DNA from: Porticoccaceae bacterium
Lineage (GTDB): Bacteria; Pseudomonadota; Gammaproteobacteria; Pseudomonadales; Porticoccaceae
Assembly (NCBI GenBank): GCA_902557735.1
Contig: CACEBC010000007.1
Location: 18,442 to 82,441, forward strand
Direction of reading: 5' to 3'
Length of the DNA stretch: 64,000 nucleotides
Position numbers and translations under genes: made by a program
Shown here: positions 9,771 through 17,867 of the stretch, in pieces
Numbering within the stretch: position 1 is the stretch's first letter
How the letters are laid out: every line of letters begins with the position of its first letter
The notes under the pieces: generated by a model
The model's input: only the letters and a program-made list of their open reading frames with translations
What the model was told of the DNA's origin: nothing
The model's database searches: none

Positions 9771-11702
9771 TTACCCAAGCAATTCTGTCACAGCCCTATA
9801 TCCTTGCTCAATGGCCGTCTCCATCATCGCACTCGCCCCAGAATCTGCGTTAGCTATTGCTATCTGGCCATATCGTTTCCTAGCAATCATATGTGGGTAC
9901 TTTGGATCATCATACTCTTCATCAAATAATGATCGATACCAGTAAGAGTAACCATGTGCCCAACGGTTAACTGTGATGCCTGCTATATCTCGTGCCGGAT
10001 CAAAACCGCCTGAGCTTAACATGCCTGTAAGCTGAGTTCGCACATTCCGCTCTATGGTCGCAAAAGATGTGGTGGCCAGCTCATGTCGCCCCAACCGGAA
10101 TTGATCCTTGGGATCTAAGTCCTGATTAGAGCGATGCGGGAAACGCTCCATATGCACAAGGACAGGATCATCTGGTTTTGCTGCAAATTTATATTCCCCA
10201 AAGCTCACGGGAAAATCAAGAGCTGCGTTAATGTGGTAACTTCTTGGGCACACTAGAGCACCGACGCCTAGTTTTTTCCATGCATGCCAATTGGTCAATG
10301 CTACATTGGTATAGAGGATAGGCATCTTGACTTGGAAAGCGAGTGCTTTGCGCTGTTTTTCGGGCAGTTCATCACAAATATATGGTATTGCTGCATTATT
10401 GCACGCCATAATGACGGCGTTTGCTCTAACAGCAAGTGTCTGGCCATCGCGCACGTATGTAACAGCCACCCCATCTCCGGGGTCGTTATTTCCCGAGTGT
10501 CGCACCTGAACTACCGTACTGGCTAGTCTTATCCGCACTGGTGTGTCTTGAAGGTCTAGTTTTGAGTAATCAAATTTTTTTGTAATCAGGTCCTCCATAG
10601 TATTTCCTGTTGCAACTTGAGGACACATTTTTCTTACTAACTGCCGTGCAATGGACGCATTCCCGTCTGGAAAGTGATGTATGTATGGTTCACCCGAATC
10701 TGCTTGAGGCAAACCGGCTGCTTTCCAACCCGGCAATCCGGAATCCCACAGTGCGCTCGCAGCGCTGACGGCCTCAATGCCAACTCCTGAATCACTGGGT
10801 AAATCTTGGAATACAGCAAAGACTTCCTCCTCAGTGACCCCGCAGTGTCTGCTCAAAAATTCTCGGTAAGAAATGGTAGAGAGATAATCCCATTTTTCGC
10901 CTGGTTTTATGTGCGGTATCCTATCCTCTGTTATGAGGAGCAGCATGAGCAGTTCCGACCTTGCGGAATCGCTTATTGGCATCTTGCTGACTGCATCTTG
11001 AATCTTTAGAGGCGATGCAGACAGGGGTATCCAGTCACGAAGATTTGCCATATCAAAAGGTATAGTCGCCGCGATACCCCATTCCTCCTGGTTGAAATAA
11101 ACTCCCCCTGATAACTCATGTCGTTTAAAAAAGTTCTGGTCATATGCTTCCTTGAAACCAGCTATATCTACACCCAACTCTCTGAGCAGGCGCTTCACAA
11201 TCCTCGGATAGCTCGATGGTTCTGCCATCGTCTGCGCTCCTCCATAGCCAATCAACTTTCGACCATTGACCTCGAACTCATTCCGCTTGGCATGCCCTCC
11301 AAAATCATCATGATTATCCAACAGAAGGATCCGTGCATCAGGTCGTTCTTTCCGATAAAAATACGCAGCCGAGAGGCCGCTAATGCCAGCTCCAACAATT
11401 ACCAAATCATATTGATCTTTGTCCAATAAGCCAATCGAGCCCCAATTGACCCTCCCCTTCCGAGCTAATTCATGCAGAACCTCGAAGGAGCCCAAATGAT
11501 TCCCGCGCATACCCATAATAGCTGGTGGATAAAAACCTTCATGTAAACCCGTTTGTGTAACTGACGTTCTTTTGATTTGGCCGGCGAATGCGGGGAGCAC
11601 GAGCCCGGCGGTAAGCCCTCCAAAACCATGCAGGAAATCCCGTCTCGAGATAGATCGATCCATACCTAATCGAAGATCCTGCTTATTAAACACTTGGTTC
11701 AT
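9771..11702 (-). CDS. Tat-exported FAD-dependent oxidoreductase, spermidine-dehydrogenase-like
   Basis: 643 aa flavoprotein. A twin-arginine signal is visible: Arg20-Arg21 in SRRDFLHG, followed by a hydrophobic stretch to an AFA site near residue 41, so it should be exported folded. The FAD Rossmann motif VGAGISGLSAAYFYR lies near residues 101-115, followed by an acidic residue at the end of strand 2 (LLLDNHDDFGGHAKRNEF). The GYGGAQTMAEPSSYPRI region and C-terminal WAHGYSYWY resemble bacterial spermidine dehydrogenases and related NAD(P)-binding proteins. A polyamine substrate is inference only. It is the distal gene of a minus-strand flavoenzyme operon, 61 nt after the amine-oxidase-like gene. 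Confidence 0.82.
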   Translation of the reverse strand: MNQVFNKQDLRLGMDRSISRRDFLHGFGGLTAGLVLPAFAGQIKRTSVTQTGLHEGFYPPAIMGMRGNHLGSFEVLHELARKGRVNWGSIGLLDKDQYDLVIVGAGISGLSAAYFYRKERPDARILLLDNHDDFGGHAKRNEFEVNGRKLIGYGGAQTMAEPSSYPRIVKRLLRELGVDIAGFKEAYDQNFFKRHELSGGVYFNQEEWGIAATIPFDMANLRDWIPLSASPLKIQDAVSKMPISDSARSELLMLLLITEDRIPHIKPGEKWDYLSTISYREFLSRHCGVTEEEVFAVFQDLPSDSGVGIEAVSAASALWDSGLPGWKAAGLPQADSGEPYIHHFPDGNASIARQLVRKMCPQVATGNTMEDLITKKFDYSKLDLQDTPVRIRLASTVVQVRHSGNNDPGDGVAVTYVRDGQTLAVRANAVIMACNNAAIPYICDELPEKQRKALAFQVKMPILYTNVALTNWHAWKKLGVGALVCPRSYHINAALDFPVSFGEYKFAAKPDDPVLVHMERFPHRSNQDLDPKDQFRLGRHELATTSFATIERNVRTQLTGMLSSGGFDPARDIAGITVNRWAHGYSYWYRSLFDEEYDDPKYPHMIARKRYGQIAIANADSGASAMMETAIEQGYRAVTELLG

Positions 11703-11763
11703 CCTTTAAGTTAAAACGCATCTGTCAAGCAATCATAAAAATATATATCCAAGGTGAGCCCCC

Positions 11764-13059
11764 CTACAAAGAGTCGATGAACTTATAATAAAGCATCCCC
11801 AGAGTCACTAATTGATTCCTGAATAAGTGCTGGCCTGGAATAGTTACTGGCTTGATATTGGCAAAAATATCAAATCGCTCCATAGTCCCAGCAACCGCTT
11901 CAGAGAGAACCTTCCCAGCCAGATGGGTGACATTGACACCATGGCCTGAGTATCCTTGTGAGTAAAAGATATTTTTCGCCAACTTTCCCATCTGGGGTAC
12001 TCGGTTAATAGTGACACCGATGGTTCCGCCCCAACCAAATTCAAACTGTGTTTTCGCCAGTTGTGGATATATCCTTAAAAGACGTGGTACCAAAGTGCCC
12101 TTTATTACCTCTGGGTCGCTTCCAAAATACGTGAAACGACCACCGAAAAGTAATCGGCCGTCGCTACTGAGGCGAAAATAGGTCAAGATATAATTTGGAT
12201 CACAAACAGCCAAATCACGAGGATTAATTTCCTCGATTAAATCCGCAGAAAGTGGTTCAGAGGCAACAATAAAACTATTTACCGGAAGAAGATGTCCTCG
12301 CAATTCGGGTTCAACAAAATGATAGGCATTACCGGCAAGAATTACCGAGTCGGCGGTAACAGATCCGTCCTTAGTGACCACTTTAGCCTTGTTGCCTCTC
12401 CGGATTTGGATGACAGGCGAGTTCTCATAAATTTTTACCCCTAGTGCCATTGCAGCGCTAGCCTCTCCCAAACACAGGTTCAATGGGTGCAAATGCCCAT
12501 TTCCCATATTAAGCAATGCGCCGATGTAGGCCTTGGTGCCAAGTATCTCTTGGGTTTGCTCTTTCGATAGCAAACTATATTCAAATGGGTATTGATATTT
12601 ATCTAAATATCTATGTTCTTTCTCAAGATCTTTTAGATGTCTCGCCTTAATAGCCACATCCACATATCCAGCCTTGAGGTCACAATCGATGGCATAAGTA
12701 TCTACATGCTTCCGGATGATACGATGCCCCGCCCATCGCAAATCCCAGAGCAATTGAGGTCCAGATTCACCCAACGAGGCCTCTAATTTGTTTTCCCCTG
12801 AAATACCGCCAATTATCTGTCCTCCATTTCGACCGGAGGCACCCCAACCAACTCTGTTAGCCTCCACGACTTTGACATCATAGCCCCTCTCTGCTAGATG
12901 CAGCGCGGCAGAGATACCCGTAAAACCCGCTCCCACAATACAGACATCGGCACTTTTTCCGCCTTTCAATGATTCACAATCAACCAGCAGGTTTGCTGAG
13001 GCGGCGTAATAAGAGTTAGTGTGGGGCTGGCAATATTGTGGTTGGGGTATCATAAACAA
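11764..13059 (-). CDS. FAD-dependent amine/amino-acid oxidoreductase (DadA/PuuB-like)
   Basis: 431 aa DAO-family flavoprotein. The FAD-binding motif IVGAGFTGISAALHLAERG lies near residues 41-59, with the second-strand acidic residue in VVEANRVGWGASGRNGG. The latter matches gamma-glutamylputrescine oxidoreductase (PuuB), as does the C-terminal SQGYSGHGVNVTHLAGK. It probably oxidises a secondary amine C-N bond, giving an imine or an aldehyde plus amine. It is followed by a GcvT-like folate protein on the same strand with 38 nt between; in dimethylglycine and sarcosine dehydrogenases these two domain types are fused. The exact substrate is unknown. The function call is at family level. Confidence 0.85.
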   Translation of the reverse strand: MFMIPQPQYCQPHTNSYYAASANLLVDCESLKGGKSADVCIVGAGFTGISAALHLAERGYDVKVVEANRVGWGASGRNGGQIIGGISGENKLEASLGESGPQLLWDLRWAGHRIIRKHVDTYAIDCDLKAGYVDVAIKARHLKDLEKEHRYLDKYQYPFEYSLLSKEQTQEILGTKAYIGALLNMGNGHLHPLNLCLGEASAAMALGVKIYENSPVIQIRRGNKAKVVTKDGSVTADSVILAGNAYHFVEPELRGHLLPVNSFIVASEPLSADLIEEINPRDLAVCDPNYILTYFRLSSDGRLLFGGRFTYFGSDPEVIKGTLVPRLLRIYPQLAKTQFEFGWGGTIGVTINRVPQMGKLAKNIFYSQGYSGHGVNVTHLAGKVLSEAVAGTMERFDIFANIKPVTIPGQHLFRNQLVTLGMLYYKFIDSL

Positions 13060-13097
13060 AGGAGCTTCTATGTTGGTGAGTATTCCTCGCTACCAGA

Positions 13098-14321
13098 CTA
13101 AAATTTTTCAGGAGGCGTTAGAGAACTCCGCCGATGAGCCCAAAAAGGCTTGTCAGAGATATGACATTGCGCCCAGGTGGCGCGCCACTCCAGTTCTTTT
13201 TGATAATAGATTTCGGCCCATATCTTTTTTGGAGGATTACCCTTAGTATAGATAACGTCAGCCATAGCAACATTCGTTTTAAGAATAGGCGACCAAACGC
13301 ATGACTTAATAGTGCCTATTCTGGATCCTCCCTGACGGTCATATAAAAAAGCATCGGTCGGCACCTTATTCCCTTCTATGCACATCCGCACCAGCTTGCG
13401 TCGAATCGGTCGGCCAACTTCCGCAACGAGCGCCCGTTTTCCTGTGAAATAACATTTCTCAAAGTTCACCAACCAACCCAAGCCGAGCTCATAAGGCGAA
13501 CGATCATGATCAGCTCGAATGGCTGTTTCGGCCGTATTGAAATCCTCCCCGGGCAATATAAAGCCCGCCTCAATACGGACCATTTCCAAAGCACCCAAGC
13601 CGGTAGGTCTGATGTCGAATAGCCCCCGCTCCCGTAGCGAAAAGATCATATCCCACAGCTCGCTGGCATGACAGGGGTCAACCCATATTTCGTAACCCAG
13701 GTCACCGGTAAAGCCGGTGCGTGAAACCATGTATTCTATACCATTGACAGATATGTTTAGGATGCCAAAAGGTTTTAGCTGATCAAGGTCTTTGATACCA
13801 GCAGCTGATAGAACGGAATAGGATGTAGGGCCCTGAATTGCGAGCGCCGCTATAGAATGTGTTTCCTCCTCAATCGTCACGTCAAAACCCAAGCTCGATA
13901 TTAGAAGCCAATCCAATTGATGATGTTGAGAGCAAAGACGGTAATGACCACCGTCAAGATTGAATATGGTGCCATCATCCAGAACTTTTCCTTCGTCATT
14001 GCACCACACAACGTAAGTCACACGGTTCGGTTGAAGCCCTGAAATATCTCGAGTGACCAACCGGTTAAGGAAAAGCAGTGCATCCGGGCCACTCACTCTA
14101 TACTTTTCCATTGGAGTGAGGTCCATCACGCCGCAGGTGCTGCGAATTGCAAAGTATTCTGAAGCAAGAGTGTCATAAACCCTTGCTACTTTATATCCAT
14201 TCCAGGACGCCCAATCCTGAGTGAGACAATAGCAATCCAAGTGTTCTAGGAAAGGAGTGGGAGCCAAGACTTCCTTATAATCGACATGATTCGGACCAGC
14301 TTGTTTAGTTGGTGATTGCAT
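13098..14321 (-). CDS. GcvT-like folate-binding aminomethyltransferase family protein
   Basis: 407 aa, similar in length to GcvT (about 365) and DmdA-type enzymes. The N-terminus has the segment GVMDLTPMEKYRVSGPDAL, then VLDDGTIF, where the family's catalytic or folate-contacting Asp lies, and SRTGFTGDLGYEIW in the middle. A C-terminal GcvT_C-like barrel follows (from about residue 290). Glycine-cleavage companions (gcvH, gcvP) are absent here, so a role in one-carbon transfer from a demethylated substrate with tetrahydrofolate is more likely than glycine cleavage. The start codon overlaps the upstream stop by 1 nt (TAATG), indicating coupled translation. True substrate unknown. Confidence 0.85.
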   Translation of the reverse strand: MQSPTKQAGPNHVDYKEVLAPTPFLEHLDCYCLTQDWASWNGYKVARVYDTLASEYFAIRSTCGVMDLTPMEKYRVSGPDALLFLNRLVTRDISGLQPNRVTYVVWCNDEGKVLDDGTIFNLDGGHYRLCSQHHQLDWLLISSLGFDVTIEEETHSIAALAIQGPTSYSVLSAAGIKDLDQLKPFGILNISVNGIEYMVSRTGFTGDLGYEIWVDPCHASELWDMIFSLRERGLFDIRPTGLGALEMVRIEAGFILPGEDFNTAETAIRADHDRSPYELGLGWLVNFEKCYFTGKRALVAEVGRPIRRKLVRMCIEGNKVPTDAFLYDRQGGSRIGTIKSCVWSPILKTNVAMADVIYTKGNPPKKIWAEIYYQKELEWRATWAQCHISDKPFWAHRRSSLTPPEKF

Positions 14322-15880
14322 TACGCCGATCCTGCCAGTTCAAGCACTCGCTTAGCCGCATTATGTCCTGGCACACCAGTCATACCTCCGCCGGGATGGG
14401 TCCCAGCTCCGCATAAATAAAGCCCTTGGATGGGGGTATCATATTGGGAAGCTCCATATACAGGACGCATCATGAATGATTGATCGAGACTTAGCTCACC
14501 ATGATGCCAGTGCCCACCCAAATTGTTATACTGTTCCTCAACATCTGCAGGCGTCAGTATTTTTTTTGCCACAACGCTCTCAACAAAACCCGGCGCATAT
14601 TGCTCTATCGAAGACAATATATTATCCAGAAAAACAGTTTTCAGAGCAGTCCAACCTTTATTAGGATTGTGAGGAGCGTAAATCGCCGAAATTGAGACAA
14701 CGTGAAACCCTGTCTGTGCCAAAGTTGGATCTACCAAACTTGGGATCGTAATCTCTAAAACAGGTTTATCGGAACACTCACCATACTTTACACAATTGAA
14801 TGCATGCTCGATATAACGCTGATCTGGAGCAATCAGAAGTCTGTGACGAAAGTTTTTTTGTTCGAGGTTTCGGAATTGAGGCAGTTTGCTTACTGCGAGG
14901 AAAATTTTCGCCACATTTCCTTCAGACCGAATGTTGTCAATTCTATGACAGAACATAGCGTCCAGATCCTGCGTTCCCACAAGCTTCAGAAAGGTGGTTT
15001 TGATATCTGCATTCGATATAACGATCGACGCTGAAACTTTCTCTCCAGATTCTAGGAGCACCCCAGCTGCTTGACCCTCATCAACTATAATCCGCGTTAC
15101 CTTTGAATCCAGTCTAAAATTTACACCACGCGATACAGCCGAGTCATAAAGTTCCTCCAATATATCCTTTGAAGTTGGCAGTCGAGTGCTTGCCTGAGTC
15201 TCGGCCCAGATACGCTGGATATAGGTTAAAACAGTATTTGGTGTCCTAGGGCCCATGCGCTGTCCCATCACCGCATCAACGGCTAATGCGGCCTTTAAAC
15301 GTGGGTTGTCAAAGTACTCATTGAGCACGTCATACATGTTGATTCCGCCTACTCGAAGAAACTCTCTCATTGACCCTGTGCGCAACCCAAAACGAAGATT
15401 CCAACCAAGTCGAATTAGAGTAAATTTATCCTTGCGATCCATATCCTTTAGTCGTGGAGGTCTGTCAACCATGAGCGGATCAAGCACTTTCGAATAGTTT
15501 GTAAATTCTTTCCTGAATATTCGATAAGAATTAATATCTTTTTCAGAGACCTCTCCACCAGTCAGGCCAAATCGATTCAGGATCAGGTGATTACCATCTC
15601 GATCAAGCGCAATGCAATTTAACTCTTCTGAAGTTTTGCTCCCTCGAGGGCGCAGTCCAAGGTCCTTATAAATTTTCTTGTTTAACCCATATGGCGCATT
15701 AATGAGGCCGGGGGCCCAAAAACCATCAGCAAACTCAAACGTTGCAGCACCGCCACCCACGGCGCTCTGAGCTTCCAAGACCTCAACCTGATAGCCTGCC
15801 TTTGCCAAGTAGTTTGAGCACACAATTCCATTATGCCCTGCACCAATGACCAGCACTGAGGATCGCTTAGTCATCACCAA
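14321..15880 (-). CDS. PYROXD2/CrtI-like FAD-dependent oxidoreductase (copy 2)
   Basis: 519 aa flavoprotein of the phytoene-dehydrogenase-like group. The N-terminal dinucleotide motif VIGAGHNGIVCSNYLAKAG is near residues 11-29, with Glu in VLEAQSAVGGGA. The C-terminus has LYLCGAGTHPGGGMTG, the FAD-binding pattern of PYROXD2-like proteins. Carotenoid genes (crtB, crtE) are not in the window, so carotenoid desaturation is unlikely. It is a paralogue of the upstream gene; the two overlap by 14 nt. It also overlaps the GcvT-like gene start by 1 nt. Its substrate is not predictable. Confidence 0.85.
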   Translation of the reverse strand: MVMTKRSSVLVIGAGHNGIVCSNYLAKAGYQVEVLEAQSAVGGGAATFEFADGFWAPGLINAPYGLNKKIYKDLGLRPRGSKTSEELNCIALDRDGNHLILNRFGLTGGEVSEKDINSYRIFRKEFTNYSKVLDPLMVDRPPRLKDMDRKDKFTLIRLGWNLRFGLRTGSMREFLRVGGINMYDVLNEYFDNPRLKAALAVDAVMGQRMGPRTPNTVLTYIQRIWAETQASTRLPTSKDILEELYDSAVSRGVNFRLDSKVTRIIVDEGQAAGVLLESGEKVSASIVISNADIKTTFLKLVGTQDLDAMFCHRIDNIRSEGNVAKIFLAVSKLPQFRNLEQKNFRHRLLIAPDQRYIEHAFNCVKYGECSDKPVLEITIPSLVDPTLAQTGFHVVSISAIYAPHNPNKGWTALKTVFLDNILSSIEQYAPGFVESVVAKKILTPADVEEQYNNLGGHWHHGELSLDQSFMMRPVYGASQYDTPIQGLYLCGAGTHPGGGMTGVPGHNAAKRVLELAGSA

Positions 15881-17480
15881 AGTCCTCTGGAATAGTGGTG
15901 GACTTACCGAAGTCTAGCAGTACCTCTCTAGCCGAATTGGCTCCGGGCGCACCCATCACACCTCCTCCAGGGTGATTTGAAGAACTGCACATGTACATAT
16001 TTTTTATCGGCGCTCGATATTGTGCATAACCCGGGAATGGGCGGTTGAACATCAATTGGTCGAGTGTCAATTCGCCCTGAAAGATATTTCCCTCGGTGAG
16101 TCCAACCTCGTCTTCTAACTCTCGTGGGGTTCTTATTTCGGCATGCAGTACAAGGTCTTTGAAATTAGGGCTATAGTCTGCTATCTGATTGATCACTGCT
16201 GCCCCAAAGGCACCTCTCTTGCTATCGGTCCAGCCGCCGTCAGCCTCCACGGGACAATATTGGACAAAAACTGACATCATATGCTTGCCCGGAGGTGACA
16301 TACTGGGATCATATTGCGTCGGAATAACCATATCAACATAGGGATCCTGAGACCATCGATCATCCTTCCAATCGTCATATGCTCTCTCCAATCGCTCCAA
16401 GGTGTCGGTAAAATGCATGTGACCAAGTGTCAATGGTGAACCTTCAGGCAAAGCCGGAAACTCAGGCATACCATCGAGAGCGATATTTACCTTTCCGGAG
16501 GACCCTCGGATCTTAAAGTGCTTTGCTCTGGTAACTACGTCTTCCGGTAAATCATTGGGATCGAGCAGGCCTAAGAAAGTTCTTTTGGCATCGAGGTTTG
16601 AAATGACTGCTCGCGCAGACAACTCCTCACCAGAGGCCAGTATCACTCCAGTTGCCCGCCCTCTATTTACAGAGACCTTGACCACCTCTGCATCGGTGCG
16701 GATCTCACCTCCAACCGCGCGAAGAGAGGAAGCGAGCGACGCAGAAACCGAGCCCATTCCACCGCGAGCAAATCCCCAGGAACCCACATTACCATCAACA
16801 TCACCCATGGCATGGTGCAATAATACGTAAGCCGTTCCGGGAGAGTAAACGCCAAGGCCAGTGCCAATGATACTTCCTCCTGAATAGTGCGCCAAAACCG
16901 TATCATTTTCGAAATACTGCTCAAGGTATTCAGCAATTGACATAGTAAAAAATCTGATAAATTCATATATCTGACTTTCGCTGAGCTTGTGAAAACTTTT
17001 GAGAAGATACGCAAATTCCATAGCGTCTCGAATCTTAAAAGACGCGGGGTCAGGAGGTGTACGCAGAAGAAACCCTCTGATTAGACGGCACCACTTCATA
17101 AGATCCGTATCGAATCTTATCGATGCATCGGCGTCCCGTTTAGAGTGCCTGGCAATCTCCCTCCGCCGCAAATTAGACTGATGATAACTTCCAAAATAAT
17201 CGCCATCTTGTTTAAATGTAACGCTTCCTTGCAGAGGCACGACCTCTAGTCCATGCCGGCCCAGATCCAGAGCTTGATAGATCTCTGGTCTGAACAGACT
17301 GCAGACATAAGAGCAATTTGAATAACGCCAATCTTTGTGCAACTCTAAGCTTGCCGTAGCGCCCCCAATGTAATTATTCTTCTCCAAAACCAAAACTCTT
17401 AGACCCGCTTTCGACAGAAAGGCAGCATGGGTTAAACCATTATGGCCAGCTCCTATTACAATGGCATCATATGCTTTCAT
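15867..17480 (-). CDS. PYROXD2/CrtI-like FAD-dependent oxidoreductase (copy 1)
   Basis: 537 aa. The FAD Rossmann motif VIGAGHNGLTHAAFLSKAG lies near residues 8-26, followed by VLEKNNYIGGATASLE. The middle has FARGGMGSVSASLASSL, and the C-terminus has MYMCSSSNHPGGGVMGAPG, matching the paralogue downstream. This is the first gene of the minus-strand flavoenzyme operon; the intergenic space upstream (17481-17867) probably holds its promoter. Having two diverged copies back to back suggests a heteromer or successive steps. Enzymatic function is inferred at the level of FAD-dependent oxidoreductase only. Confidence 0.85.
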   Translation of the reverse strand: MKAYDAIVIGAGHNGLTHAAFLSKAGLRVLVLEKNNYIGGATASLELHKDWRYSNCSYVCSLFRPEIYQALDLGRHGLEVVPLQGSVTFKQDGDYFGSYHQSNLRRREIARHSKRDADASIRFDTDLMKWCRLIRGFLLRTPPDPASFKIRDAMEFAYLLKSFHKLSESQIYEFIRFFTMSIAEYLEQYFENDTVLAHYSGGSIIGTGLGVYSPGTAYVLLHHAMGDVDGNVGSWGFARGGMGSVSASLASSLRAVGGEIRTDAEVVKVSVNRGRATGVILASGEELSARAVISNLDAKRTFLGLLDPNDLPEDVVTRAKHFKIRGSSGKVNIALDGMPEFPALPEGSPLTLGHMHFTDTLERLERAYDDWKDDRWSQDPYVDMVIPTQYDPSMSPPGKHMMSVFVQYCPVEADGGWTDSKRGAFGAAVINQIADYSPNFKDLVLHAEIRTPRELEDEVGLTEGNIFQGELTLDQLMFNRPFPGYAQYRAPIKNMYMCSSSNHPGGGVMGAPGANSAREVLLDFGKSTTIPEDFGDD

Positions 17481-17867
17481 GCTAACTCAACTAAAAAATG
17501 CATTTAACCCAGTACCTTGGTTCCAAGTGGCTTTGATGGCAGCTTCCATGGCTAATAATAGGGAAGTAAATATTGCCATCGCAATAGTAAACAATAATGA
17601 TCTTAAGTCCAAAGCGAAACCGATCCTAAATGCATTTACCTCACCAAATTAAGGCTATCTGATAACCCATGTACTTACGCGGAGAGCACCGTCACTGAGC
17701 GAGGCAGTTGAGATTCAATCCAAAAACACGTTAAGCAAAAAAATGTAATTTTAACCCCTATTAAATCAACCAGGGCCAAAAATTGGCATGGTTCAATGTT
17801 CAAGCAGGTGAGCCAGAAGTGAACCCAAAAATAACTTTGCATCCCGAGTTTTTTTTGGCTACCCGTT
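17481..17867. other. Intergenic region between ABC-F gene and flavoenzyme operon
   Basis: About 390 nt with no gene I can support. It holds the upstream region of the flavoenzyme operon (at the 17481 side) and the 3' flank of the ABC-F gene. A 63-codon plus-strand ORF crosses it but has no recognisable content. No clear promoter or terminator could be picked out by eye. Confidence 0.5.

Noticed and set aside
17461..17652. Small plus-strand ORF in the intergenic region
   Set aside because: No SD, no recognisable content, overlaps the start of the flavoenzyme operon on the other strand.
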